Below are positions 1-5,711 of a stretch of 9,110 nt of DNA, in pieces. The translations under genes and the position numbers were made by a program. The stretch comes from Halobacteriovorax sp. (GTDB taxonomy: Bacteria > Bdellovibrionota > Bacteriovoracia > Bacteriovoracales > Bacteriovoracaceae). Positions within the stretch are counted from its first letter, which is position 1; each line of letters opens with the position of its first letter. The stretch spans positions 1 through 9,110 of the forward strand of contig NZAF01000186.1 in assembly GCA_002686115.1 (NCBI GenBank). Reading direction: 5' to 3'. Under the pieces are notes generated by a model. The model was not told where the DNA came from, did no database searches, and was given only the letters and a program-made list of their open reading frames with translations.

Positions 1-1
1 G

Positions 2-1069
2 GATGGTTTTGAATCTAATGAGGGTGTTATCTTAATTGCAGCAACAAACAGAATTGATGTTCTAGATAGTGCACTTTTAAGACCAGGACGTTTTGATAGA
101 AGAGTCATGGTTGGTCCTCCTGATGTTAGAGGCCGTTTAGGTATTCTAAAAGTTCATACTGGAAAAACTCCTCTCGCTGAAGGTGTAGACTTAGAAGTTA
201 TCGCTAAAGGTTGTCCAGGTTTTACTGGAGCTGATCTTGCTAACCTCGTTAATGAAGCAGCTCTATTTGCCGCTAGATATGGAAAGAGTAAGCTTGAGAT
301 GATTGACTTTGAAATGGCAAAAGATAAGGTACTCATGGGTCCTGAAAGAAAATCTATGGTGATTTCAGATCATGAGAAAAAAGTTACTGCATATCATGAG
401 GCTGGTCACACATTAGTCGGTATGAATCTTCCTACCACTGATCCTATTCACAAGGTTTCTATAATGCCGCGTGGAGGCGCTCTTGGTGTAACGCAAACTC
501 TACCTAATGAAGACCTATTAAGCTTTACTCGTGAAAAGGGACATAATTTTATCGCCTTTTTAATGGGAGGTAGATGTGCCGAAGAATTGGTATTTGATGA
601 GATTTCAAACGGAGCCTCAAACGATATTGAAAAAGCAACTCAACTAGCAAGTAACATGGTTTGTTCTTGGGGTATGAGTGAAAAGTTAGGACCTAGAAAT
701 TATAAGCAACCAGGACTCTCGCCTTTTGGTTCAAGTGCTCCAAGTGAGGGAATTGGTTATTCTGATAAAACTGCAAATGAGATCGATGAAGAAATTCATG
801 CGCTTATTGGTGATAACTACAATACTGCAATGAAAATCTTAAAAGACAATCGTGATGCTCTTGATCGTTTAGCTGAAGGGCTAATCCTTTGGGAAACTCT
901 TGATAAGAAACAAGTTGATGACCTTGTTGCAGGTGTTGATATTGGTGTTCCAATCATTGAAAAAAATGCAAGCTCTTTGAACTCACAAGATACTTCAAAG
1001 CCTGAAGTCGAAGAGAAAAAAGAAGATGCACAAGCATCGAATACAGGTGATGATCCTGCATTAGCTTAA
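2..1069 (+). CDS. ftsH: ATP-dependent zinc metalloprotease FtsH (C-terminal part)
   Basis: This is the 3' portion (355 codons) of the membrane-anchored AAA+ protease that degrades membrane proteins and short-lived regulators. The reading frame is open to the left edge, so the membrane segments and Walker A and B motifs (roughly 290 residues in typical homologues) lie outside. Visible first is the AAA second region of homology with its arginine fingers (ATNR...LLRPGRFDRR, about 47-105). The zinc-protease motif HEAGH is at 395-409. The third zinc ligand is the Asp of the SNGASNDIEKAT segment (about 606-635). The helical C-terminal protease region follows (WGMSEKLGP...ETLDKKQVDDL). The last 35 or so residues are an acidic, low-complexity, probably disordered tail ending PALA. 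folP follows after 6 bp, as in the ftsH-folP pair of many Gram-negatives, so the two are likely co-transcribed. An internal ATG at 107 is not the start, because conserved FtsH sequence continues upstream of it. Confidence 0.97.
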   Translation, partial: DGFESNEGVILIAATNRIDVLDSALLRPGRFDRRVMVGPPDVRGRLGILKVHTGKTPLAEGVDLEVIAKGCPGFTGADLANLVNEAALFAARYGKSKLEMIDFEMAKDKVLMGPERKSMVISDHEKKVTAYHEAGHTLVGMNLPTTDPIHKVSIMPRGGALGVTQTLPNEDLLSFTREKGHNFIAFLMGGRCAEELVFDEISNGASNDIEKATQLASNMVCSWGMSEKLGPRNYKQPGLSPFGSSAPSEGIGYSDKTANEIDEEIHALIGDNYNTAMKILKDNRDALDRLAEGLILWETLDKKQVDDLVAGVDIGVPIIEKNASSLNSQDTSKPEVEEKKEDAQASNTGDDPALA

Positions 1070-1075
1070 GAATTT

Positions 1076-1921
1076 ATGAAAAAAAATATCTTAATGGGAG
1101 TTATGAATGTAACTCCCAATTCTTTTAGTGATGGTGACGAGTACAAAGACCAGCAACTTTCACTTTCAAAAATTAAATCTTTTTTAAAATTCGATTCTTC
1201 AATACTTGATTTAGGGGCGGAGAGTACAGCTCCTTTTAATGATCCCATTTCTTTTACGGAAGAGTGGACTCGTCTTGATTCTTTTATTAGTTCAAATATT
1301 GAGGAGGTTAAAAAATTTACATGTGTCTCTATTGATACATATAAGACTCAAACGATTTTGGCCTTTTTAGATAAGTATCATTCTGTTTTTGATAGTATTT
1401 TATGGAATGATGTTTCGGGTGATTATGAGGGAGCACTTGAAGTGCTTCAAAGATTCCCTAATATCTCCTATGTTCTCTCTCACAATCTAAGCCCAAAAAG
1501 AAGCTTGGTTTGTGATCACATGAATTATCTTTCTGAAGATATTCTATCTAGCATTATTAGCTTTTTTAATGATGGCAAAGAATTTTTTGAGATTAATCAA
1601 ATAGAATCTGATCGTATTTATCTCGATCCTTGTTTTGGATTTTCAAAAACAAAAGAACAAAATTATTTGTTATTGAAAAAATTTTCTTCTTATAAACATC
1701 TTTCTAATAAATGGTTGATTGGAGTTTCAAGAAAATCATTCTTACAATCTTTATCGAGTGAAGAGCTTAAAGAGTCAAAAATTTCTGATAGTGAGTTTTT
1801 TCATGTCGTTATTTTATCAGACTTAATGAAGATGAATTCAAATGAAATGATTTTTAGAATACATGATCCACGTGTTTTTAAAAAGGCACTTGATTCTCAA
1901 ATTTTTAAGATAGATAGTTAA
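1076..1921 (+). CDS. folP: Dihydropteroate synthase
   Basis: The enzyme condenses 6-hydroxymethyl-7,8-dihydropterin pyrophosphate with p-aminobenzoate to give dihydropteroate in cytosolic folate synthesis; it is the sulfonamide target. At 281 residues it has the usual length. Motifs in order: NVTPNSFSDG (11-20), LDLGAEST (44-51), SIDTYK (85-90), NDVSG (111-115), LDPCFGFSKT (183-192), GVSRKSFL (216-223), and RIHD (261-264) near the C-terminus. By family alignment these retain the usual binding residues N11, D45, D87, N111, D184, K220, R261 and H263. Odd points: the loop normally reading GGESTRPG is GAESTAPF, so its Arg is replaced by Ala52, and the usual DPGxGF is DPCFGF. It starts 6 bp after ftsH with only a weak purine-rich ribosome site, which suggests translational coupling to ftsH. 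The gene normally next in enterobacteria (glmM) is absent here. Confidence 0.95.
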   Translation: MKKNILMGVMNVTPNSFSDGDEYKDQQLSLSKIKSFLKFDSSILDLGAESTAPFNDPISFTEEWTRLDSFISSNIEEVKKFTCVSIDTYKTQTILAFLDKYHSVFDSILWNDVSGDYEGALEVLQRFPNISYVLSHNLSPKRSLVCDHMNYLSEDILSSIISFFNDGKEFFEINQIESDRIYLDPCFGFSKTKEQNYLLLKKFSSYKHLSNKWLIGVSRKSFLQSLSSEELKESKISDSEFFHVVILSDLMKMNSNEMIFRIHDPRVFKKALDSQIFKIDS

Positions 1922-1937
1922 AAGGTCACTATTTTTC

Positions 1938-1966
1938 TAGTCAATTAAAGCTTAAGTTTTTATGAT
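1938..1966 (+). promoter_or_regulatory. Possible promoter for the VOC gene (leaderless arrangement)
   Basis: TAGTCA (1938-1943) and TATGAT (1961-1966) are separated by 17 bp and match the sigma-70 -35 and -10 consensus at 4 of 6 and 5 of 6 positions. Transcription would begin about 7 bases after the -10, essentially at the ATG at 1973. Sequence match only, in an AT-rich background. Confidence 0.35.
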
Positions 1967-1972
1967 GACATT

Positions 1973-2362
1973 ATGAGAGTTGGTCAGATCATTCTTTTTT
2001 CAAAAGACAAAATGCTTTTGAGTCGCTTTTTAAGTGATCTCTTTGACTTAGTGCCAGAAGTAGATGGTGAGGCCATAAGAGTTAAGGGAAGTAATATATC
2101 TTTTCTTGTAATTGAAAGAGAAAAGCTTGCTTTTAGTGGATCAAGTAATATTATAGATTTTTTTGTGGATGATGAAGAAGAACTTGATTCGATGCATAAG
2201 AAAGTTGAATTTATTTACTATAGATATTCGATTACTGATCCTGATCTTGAGGTTAATCAAGCTAAATCTCCTTCTGTAAAACAAAGTGAAGACGGCCCTT
2301 TTTTCTTTATAACTGATCCAGACAATAGACGTTGGAAGATTTCTTACTTTCCTTCTCGTTAA
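1973..2362 (+). CDS. Small VOC (glyoxalase/bleomycin-resistance fold) protein, probably lacking the usual metal site
   Basis: A 129-residue cytosolic protein with no signal peptide or membrane segment. The start (MRVGQIILFSKDKMLLSRFLSDLFDLVPEVD) and end (FFFITDPDNRRWKISYF) fit the two halves of a single VOC unit: an opening strand, a helix, then the closing DPD-N-x2-W strand. In catalytic VOC proteins the opening strand usually carries a metal-binding His or Gln and the closing strand a Glu. Here Gln5 could serve, but the position after W121 is Lys122, so a classical metal centre is unlikely and a binding or resistance role is more plausible than an isomerase. The substrate is unknown. ATG 1973 is the first start after an in-frame stop at 1946-1948, and no Shine-Dalgarno sequence precedes it. 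It lies 51 bp behind folP in the same direction, so read-through is also possible. Confidence 0.7.
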   Translation: MRVGQIILFSKDKMLLSRFLSDLFDLVPEVDGEAIRVKGSNISFLVIEREKLAFSGSSNIIDFFVDDEEELDSMHKKVEFIYYRYSITDPDLEVNQAKSPSVKQSEDGPFFFITDPDNRRWKISYFPSR

Positions 2363-2445
2363 CTTACATCTTAAATTATTTTTTTTAAAAAAGATGACCT
2401 CAATCAGCTTATAACCTCACTGAGTAGAATGTAAGATCATGTATG

Positions 2446-2474
2446 TTTACATATTATTCTTGCAGCTGTTAAAT
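2446..2474 (+). promoter_or_regulatory. Probable promoter of the trypsin-like peptidase gene
   Basis: TTTACA (2446-2451) and TTAAAT (2469-2474), 17 bp apart, form a reasonable sigma-70 type promoter. The resulting leader of about 25 bases carries an AGAAGGA ribosome site (2492-2498), 6 bases before the ATG at 2505. A dyad ATGTAA-N12-TTACAT (2429-2434 and 2447-2452) overlaps the -35 and could be an operator. The 142-bp gap 2363-2504 also holds two direct copies of ACCTCA (2397-2402, 2414-2419). I see no hairpin-type terminator behind the VOC gene in it. Confidence 0.45.
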
Positions 2475-2504
2475 AAATATCACAGAAACAGAGAAGGATA
2501 AAAA

Positions 2505-3377
2505 ATGAAAAATTTAAAAATGCTAGGAATGGCAATGACTTTAGTCTTCAGTGTTAACGCGATGGATAAAGTTGTTTATGGAGAAGATGATAGAAGAGAT
2601 TTATATGAGGTAACTAACTCACTTCATCTAGAACTTGCAAGATCAACAGCTGCAATGATCGCAGGATATAAAGTTAAAATAACTGCAAATGGATCTGTTG
2701 AATTAAAAGATACTAAAACTTTAGCTCAAAGAGGTATTTGTTCAGACGAAAGATTTTCAGAGCAAGTTACTTCTGCAAATTGTTCAGGGTTTCTTGTTGG
2801 TGAAGACTTACTTGTAACTGCTGGTCACTGTATTAAAACACAATCTGATTGTGAAGCTAATAAATGGGTTTTTGATTTCGCTTATCATTCAAATAATACT
2901 AACGAAGTTATGGAGCTTAACGAGTCTAGTGTTTATGGATGTAAAGAAATTATCGAAAGAGACCTAAATAGATCAGATAATAATGATTATGCTCTTATTA
3001 GACTTGATAGAAAAGTTACTGATAGAGACCCTTTAAAGTTTAGAACAAACGGACAAGTTAAAGAAGGTGCAGACCTTGTCGTTATTGGTCACCCAACTGG
3101 TCTTCCAACTAAGGTTGCTGATGGAGCGACAGTAAGAAGTAACCCATCTAGCAGAGTTTACTTTACAGCTAACTTAGATACTTTCGGTGGAAACTCTGGT
3201 TCAGCAGTATTTGATGCAAATTCTGGTGTTGTTGAGGGAATTCTTGTAAGAGGTGAAACTGATTATAAATATGACTGGGATAAAGGTTGTCGTGTAGTTT
3301 ATAAGTGTTCTGATAATGGTTGTCGTGGTGAAGATGTTACAAAGATTACTAATATCAAAGCTTTAAGCACCCTATAA
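2505..3377 (+). CDS. Secreted trypsin-like (S1 fold) serine peptidase
   Basis: A 290-residue exported endopeptidase precursor. Residues 1-19 look like a Sec signal peptide with a probable cleavage after VNA. A pro-segment of about 57 residues follows, with a plausible activation site at R76/G77 before ICSDERF. The catalytic triad is readable: His108 in TAGHC, Asp161 in NNDYALIRL, and Ser231 in FGGNSGSAVF. Cys93 and Cys109 bracket the His as in the chymotrypsin disulfide. Eight cysteines follow the signal peptide, three of them in a C-terminal cluster (C262, C268, C273) just before the EDVTKI segment. Cleavage specificity cannot be read with confidence; the overall layout resembles the small trypsin/V8-like peptidases of predatory and marine proteobacteria. 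The gene stands alone, with its own promoter region and an AGAAGGA ribosome site 6 bases before the ATG, and ends at a strong terminator. A role in digesting external protein is inference. Confidence 0.9.
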   Translation: MKNLKMLGMAMTLVFSVNAMDKVVYGEDDRRDLYEVTNSLHLELARSTAAMIAGYKVKITANGSVELKDTKTLAQRGICSDERFSEQVTSANCSGFLVGEDLLVTAGHCIKTQSDCEANKWVFDFAYHSNNTNEVMELNESSVYGCKEIIERDLNRSDNNDYALIRLDRKVTDRDPLKFRTNGQVKEGADLVVIGHPTGLPTKVADGATVRSNPSSRVYFTANLDTFGGNSGSAVFDANSGVVEGILVRGETDYKYDWDKGCRVVYKCSDNGCRGEDVTKITNIKALSTL

Positions 3378-3403
3378 TTTTAAAATATATTTCTATAATA
3401 AAT

Positions 3404-3432
3404 AAGGCCTATCAATAGATAGGCCTTTTTTT
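3404..3432 (+). terminator. Rho-independent terminator after the trypsin-like gene
   Basis: A perfect 10-bp stem, AAGGCCTATC (3404-3413) pairing with GATAGGCCTT (3418-3427), has a 4-base loop and runs into seven T residues (3426-3432). It lies 27 bases after the stop codon. Confidence 0.93.
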
Positions 3433-3527
3433 ATATCTAGTGTCATTTTATAGTGCCTTATCGTCACTTTTGAATCTCGTAACCATCCTTAAATAGGTGT
3501 ATTCGCTACTTTTACCCTGCATTATTT

Positions 3528-3543
3528 TGGCATGATTCATGCT
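3528..3543 (+). promoter_or_regulatory. Candidate sigma-54 (-24/-12) promoter of the subtilase gene
   Basis: TGGCATG-ATTC-ATGCT has the diagnostic GG-N10-GC spacing (GG 3529-3530, GC 3541-3542) and matches the TGGCACG-N4-TTGCW consensus at 10 of 12 positions. The predicted start of transcription is near 3554, giving a leader of about 40 bases to the ATG at 3595. No comparably good sigma-70 promoter was seen in this gap, although TAATAT at 3543-3548 could act as a weak extended -10. A sigma-54 promoter would require an enhancer-binding activator, none of which is encoded here. Confidence 0.5.
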
Positions 3544-3554
3544 AATATTAATGG

Positions 3555-3571
3555 TGTGACAGGAAGTCACA
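3555..3571 (+). promoter_or_regulatory. Inverted repeat in the subtilase leader
   Basis: TGTGAC-AGGAA-GTCACA is a perfect 6-bp dyad with a 5-base centre. It sits at the predicted 5' end of the mRNA if the sigma-54-like promoter is used. It could form a small 5' hairpin or be a protein-binding dyad; the half-sites resemble CRP half-sites, but the spacing is one base too long. Confidence 0.4.
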
Positions 3572-3582
3572 AAGACTTTACC

Positions 3583-3587
3583 AAGGA
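3583..3587 (+). promoter_or_regulatory. Ribosome binding site that fixes the subtilase start at 3595
   Basis: AAGGA lies 7 bases upstream of ATG 3595. The in-frame ATG at 3532 has no such site, falls inside the candidate promoter, and would put a 21-residue hydrophilic stretch in front of an obvious signal peptide. Confidence 0.8.
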
Positions 3588-3594
3588 TGGTAAG

Positions 3595-5004
3595 ATGCTT
3601 CTAAAAAGAATTTTTATTCTTTTATTATCATTATTTTCATTAAATACGTATTCAAACTTCATCATAAAGTTTGAAGATGGCTCTACTGAGATTAGCAAGT
3701 ATGATCCAAGGATTTCAGGTTCACTTGCCCTCACATCTAAAAGTATTGCCTATGTAGATGAGGACATTTTAATGAAGCCTCATTTCGTTGAAGGCGATGA
3801 TAACTTTATTGATTCGCAGTGGATATTTGTTGATTATTTAAATGACTCATTTGAAAAGGCAAAATCTTTTGAAACTCAAATGGGTGCTGTTGTCGTTGCT
3901 GTGATAGATACTGGTATTTTAAATCATGAAGACTTAGATGATGTTCTTTCTGGTGCTGACTTTATTAGTGATAGTTCAAATTCTAGAGATGGAGATGGAA
4001 GAGATCTCGATCCAACAGACGAAGGTGACTACGCACCAAGCGATTGTCGTGATTATAGTAATGATAGTTCATGGCATGGAACTCATTTGAGCGGGATAAT
4101 TTCTTCGAAGTCTTATAATAATATTGGTGTTCGTGGAATAAATAATAAAGCTAAGGTCTTACCAGTTAGAGTTCTTGGACCATGTGGTGGAAGAACATCA
4201 GATATTGCCGATGCTATTAGATGGAGTATTGGTATGTCTGTTGATGGCATTGCTGCGAATCCAACTCCTGCAAAGGTTGTTAACTTATCTCTAGGTGGTC
4301 GTGGTCGTTGTGGAAATTTTTTACAAGAGGCCATAGATGAGGCGAATCAAAGAGGGGTCCTTGTCGTTGTCTCTGCTGGAAATGATAGTTCAAGTATAGA
4401 TGATGGAGATTATACACCCGTAAATTGCAAAGGTGTTTTTAGAGTTGGTTCAGTTCATCCAACATTAACTCAGTCTGCATTTTCTAACTACGGTCAGGGG
4501 ATTGATGTTTATGCTCCAGGTGATAATATATTTGCAACTTTTAACAGTGGTTCTACTACGGCGCTAAATGATGACTATTATTCTTTAAGTGGAACATCAA
4601 TGTCTGCAGCTGTTATTTCTGGAGTCGCGGCCGGTATTTTTGGGCTTAATTCAAATATTACTGTAGATCAGGTTAAAAATATTCTAGCATCTTCAGGACA
4701 GAGTATTAATTGCTTCTATGGAAACTGTGAGGGTAAGCTTTCGATTGATCCTGAAAGAGCATATGTAAAAGCAATTAATGAAAGAAGAGATGATTCTTTT
4801 GATTATGATGAATATGATATTTCACCTGAAGTAGAACAGATATCAACAAATGATACTTTTGTTCAGCCAACGAGTGATGGTGGAGGTTGTGGTACCATTA
4901 TTAAAGATGATGATCATTCTGCTTATCGAATTATGAGTACAATGGTTCTTATGAGTCTTATGTTTGTCTTTTTCAATGCTGCTATCTTTTTTAAAGAAGA
5001 ATAA
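3595..5004 (+). CDS. Secreted subtilisin-like (S8) serine peptidase with C-terminal GGGCG/membrane-helix tail
   Basis: A 469-residue exported subtilase. Residues 1-20 are a signal peptide (basic start, Leu/Ile/Phe-rich core). Residues 21-65 look like a shortened inhibitor-type propeptide (FIIKFEDG...IAYVDEDILMKP), followed by the DSQWIF segment usual at the start of mature subtilases. Catalytic residues: Asp105 (AVIDTG), His161 (WHGTHLSG), oxyanion Asn263 (SAGND) and Ser335 (SGTSMSAA). An acidic insertion (about 126-153: SRDGDGRDLDPTDEGDYAPSDC) separates Asp and His, as in many proteobacterial extracellular S8 enzymes. Cys197/Cys239 and Cys373/Cys378 may form disulfides. After the catalytic domain comes an acidic linker (about 399-428), then GGGCGTI (429-435), a hydrophobic helix (about 446-466) and KEE. 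This architecture suggests processing at, or anchoring through, the C-terminus. The start was chosen by the AAGGA site and signal peptide. No hairpin terminator follows; the next gene converges 16 bp away. Confidence 0.92.
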   Translation: MLLKRIFILLLSLFSLNTYSNFIIKFEDGSTEISKYDPRISGSLALTSKSIAYVDEDILMKPHFVEGDDNFIDSQWIFVDYLNDSFEKAKSFETQMGAVVVAVIDTGILNHEDLDDVLSGADFISDSSNSRDGDGRDLDPTDEGDYAPSDCRDYSNDSSWHGTHLSGIISSKSYNNIGVRGINNKAKVLPVRVLGPCGGRTSDIADAIRWSIGMSVDGIAANPTPAKVVNLSLGGRGRCGNFLQEAIDEANQRGVLVVVSAGNDSSSIDDGDYTPVNCKGVFRVGSVHPTLTQSAFSNYGQGIDVYAPGDNIFATFNSGSTTALNDDYYSLSGTSMSAAVISGVAAGIFGLNSNITVDQVKNILASSGQSINCFYGNCEGKLSIDPERAYVKAINERRDDSFDYDEYDISPEVEQISTNDTFVQPTSDGGGCGTIIKDDDHSAYRIMSTMVLMSLMFVFFNAAIFFKEE

Positions 5005-5016
5005 TTTTTAAAGAAG
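4988..5016 (+). repeat. 12-bp direct repeat across the subtilase stop codon
   Basis: TTTTTAAAGAAG occurs at 4988-4999 and again at 5005-5016, a 17-bp period. The first copy encodes the final residues of the subtilase and the second lies just past the stop. It looks like a small tandem duplication or a chance AT-rich repeat. Confidence 0.6.
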
Positions 5017-5020
5017 CATT

Positions 5021-5629
5021 TTAAATTGCTCGACAAGTTATTATGGGATAGTCATCTTCTAATTCGCATTTTTCTACTTTATATAATCTAACTACATTCC
5101 CTGTTTTAAGTTTTAGAATAGAACTCAGTGATACTTCTTCATTTGTCTTTATCACAATTTCGCTATCATTTTCATCGATAAATTCTACATTTGCTAAAAC
5201 ATCTGTCACTTCATAAACCTCTATGTGTTCAGGAGTTTCTTTCATGTCATTATCGATGATATGAGATATTTTATTGATTATTTCGTCTTTTGTTCTCTCT
5301 TTTAAGATGTAATCACATGCTCCTATTTCAAATGCCTGGTCAATAGTATTTTCGTTTCTGCAATTTGATAAGAAACATACTTTGAAGTCAGGGTCATATG
5401 TTTTTATTTTTTTTGCTAGATCTAATCCGCTTAGGTCAGGCATCATGATATCTGTAATTAAAATAGCATTTTGTTTATCTATTACTTTGGAGTGCAGGAT
5501 AAATTGTAAGGCATCACCAGAATTATTAAAGGTATGTACCATGACGTCTTTTCTTTCTAAGAAACAATGCTCTAAGAGTATTGAGAAGTCTTTGCTATCA
5601 TCAACGATTATGAGGTAGTTCTTTTTCAT
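5021..5629 (-). CDS. Response regulator: receiver domain plus unassigned C-terminal domain
   Basis: A 202-residue cytosolic protein. Residues 1-125 form a CheY-like receiver domain: acidic pocket Asp10-Asp11, phospho-acceptor Asp60 (ITDIMMPDLSG), switch Ser88 and conserved Lys110 (followed by Glu rather than the usual Pro). About 75 residues remain. After a linker (128-140) the segment 141-202 looks beta-rich (NVEFIDENDSEIVIKTNEEVSLSSILKLKTGNVVRLYKVEK...). The alternation and the -LKTGNVVRLY- strand resemble a PilZ domain, but the c-di-GMP-binding RxxxR motif is absent, so degenerate PilZ is only a suggestion. There is no DNA-binding helix-turn-helix, so output is probably by protein or ligand interaction. 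It lies 82 bp downstream of the OmpR-type regulator in the same direction and could share its transcript. No kinase is nearby. The start is preceded by a weak ribosome site buried in a dyad (5632-5646). Confidence 0.85.
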   Translation of the reverse strand: MKKNYLIIVDDSKDFSILLEHCFLERKDVMVHTFNNSGDALQFILHSKVIDKQNAILITDIMMPDLSGLDLAKKIKTYDPDFKVCFLSNCRNENTIDQAFEIGACDYILKERTKDEIINKISHIIDNDMKETPEHIEVYEVTDVLANVEFIDENDSEIVIKTNEEVSLSSILKLKTGNVVRLYKVEKCELEDDYPIITCRAI

Positions 5630-5631
5630 GT

Positions 5632-5646
5632 CTTGATGATATCAAG
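5632..5646 (-). promoter_or_regulatory. Dyad directly in front of the receiver-protein start codon
   Basis: On the coding (minus) strand, CTTGAT-ATC-ATCAAG ends two bases before the ATG. The only purine-rich ribosome-site candidate, ATCAAG, is one arm of the stem. It may be a translational hairpin or an operator; it resembles an FNR-type TTGAT...ATCAA dyad but with a 3-bp rather than 4-bp centre. Confidence 0.4.
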
Positions 5647-5711
5647 TAAACAAGAATGAATTTTAGATAAAGTATTAAAAAATCCTGATACTAAAGTTTT
5701 TAATATAAATT

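Noticed and set aside
154..336. Minus-strand open frame of 60 codons inside ftsH
   Set aside because: It lies wholly opposite conserved FtsH sequence and has no ribosome site or recognisable product.
1066..1248. Minus-strand open frame of 60 codons over the start of folP
   Set aside because: It is antisense to the conserved dihydropteroate synthase motifs and is explained by AT-rich composition.
3555..3571. CRP binding site
   Set aside because: The TGTGA and TCACA half-sites are separated by 7 rather than 6 bases; kept only as a generic dyad.
3532..3594. Upstream ATG adding 21 residues to the first subtilase
   Set aside because: It has no ribosome site, overlaps the candidate promoter, and would bury the signal peptide behind hydrophilic sequence.
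4113..4334. Minus-strand open frame of 73 codons inside the first subtilase
   Set aside because: It is antisense to the catalytic domain, with no supporting motif.
4988..5020. Bidirectional terminator between the convergent subtilase and receiver genes
   Set aside because: It has only A/T-rich direct repeats and no GC-containing hairpin, so the transcripts may overlap or end by another mechanism.
5382..5618. Plus-strand open frame of 78 codons inside the receiver gene
   Set aside because: It lies opposite the receiver domain with its phospho-acceptor motif; no signal of its own.
5632..5646. FNR box
   Set aside because: The TTGAT and ATCAA halves have a 3-bp centre rather than the required 4.
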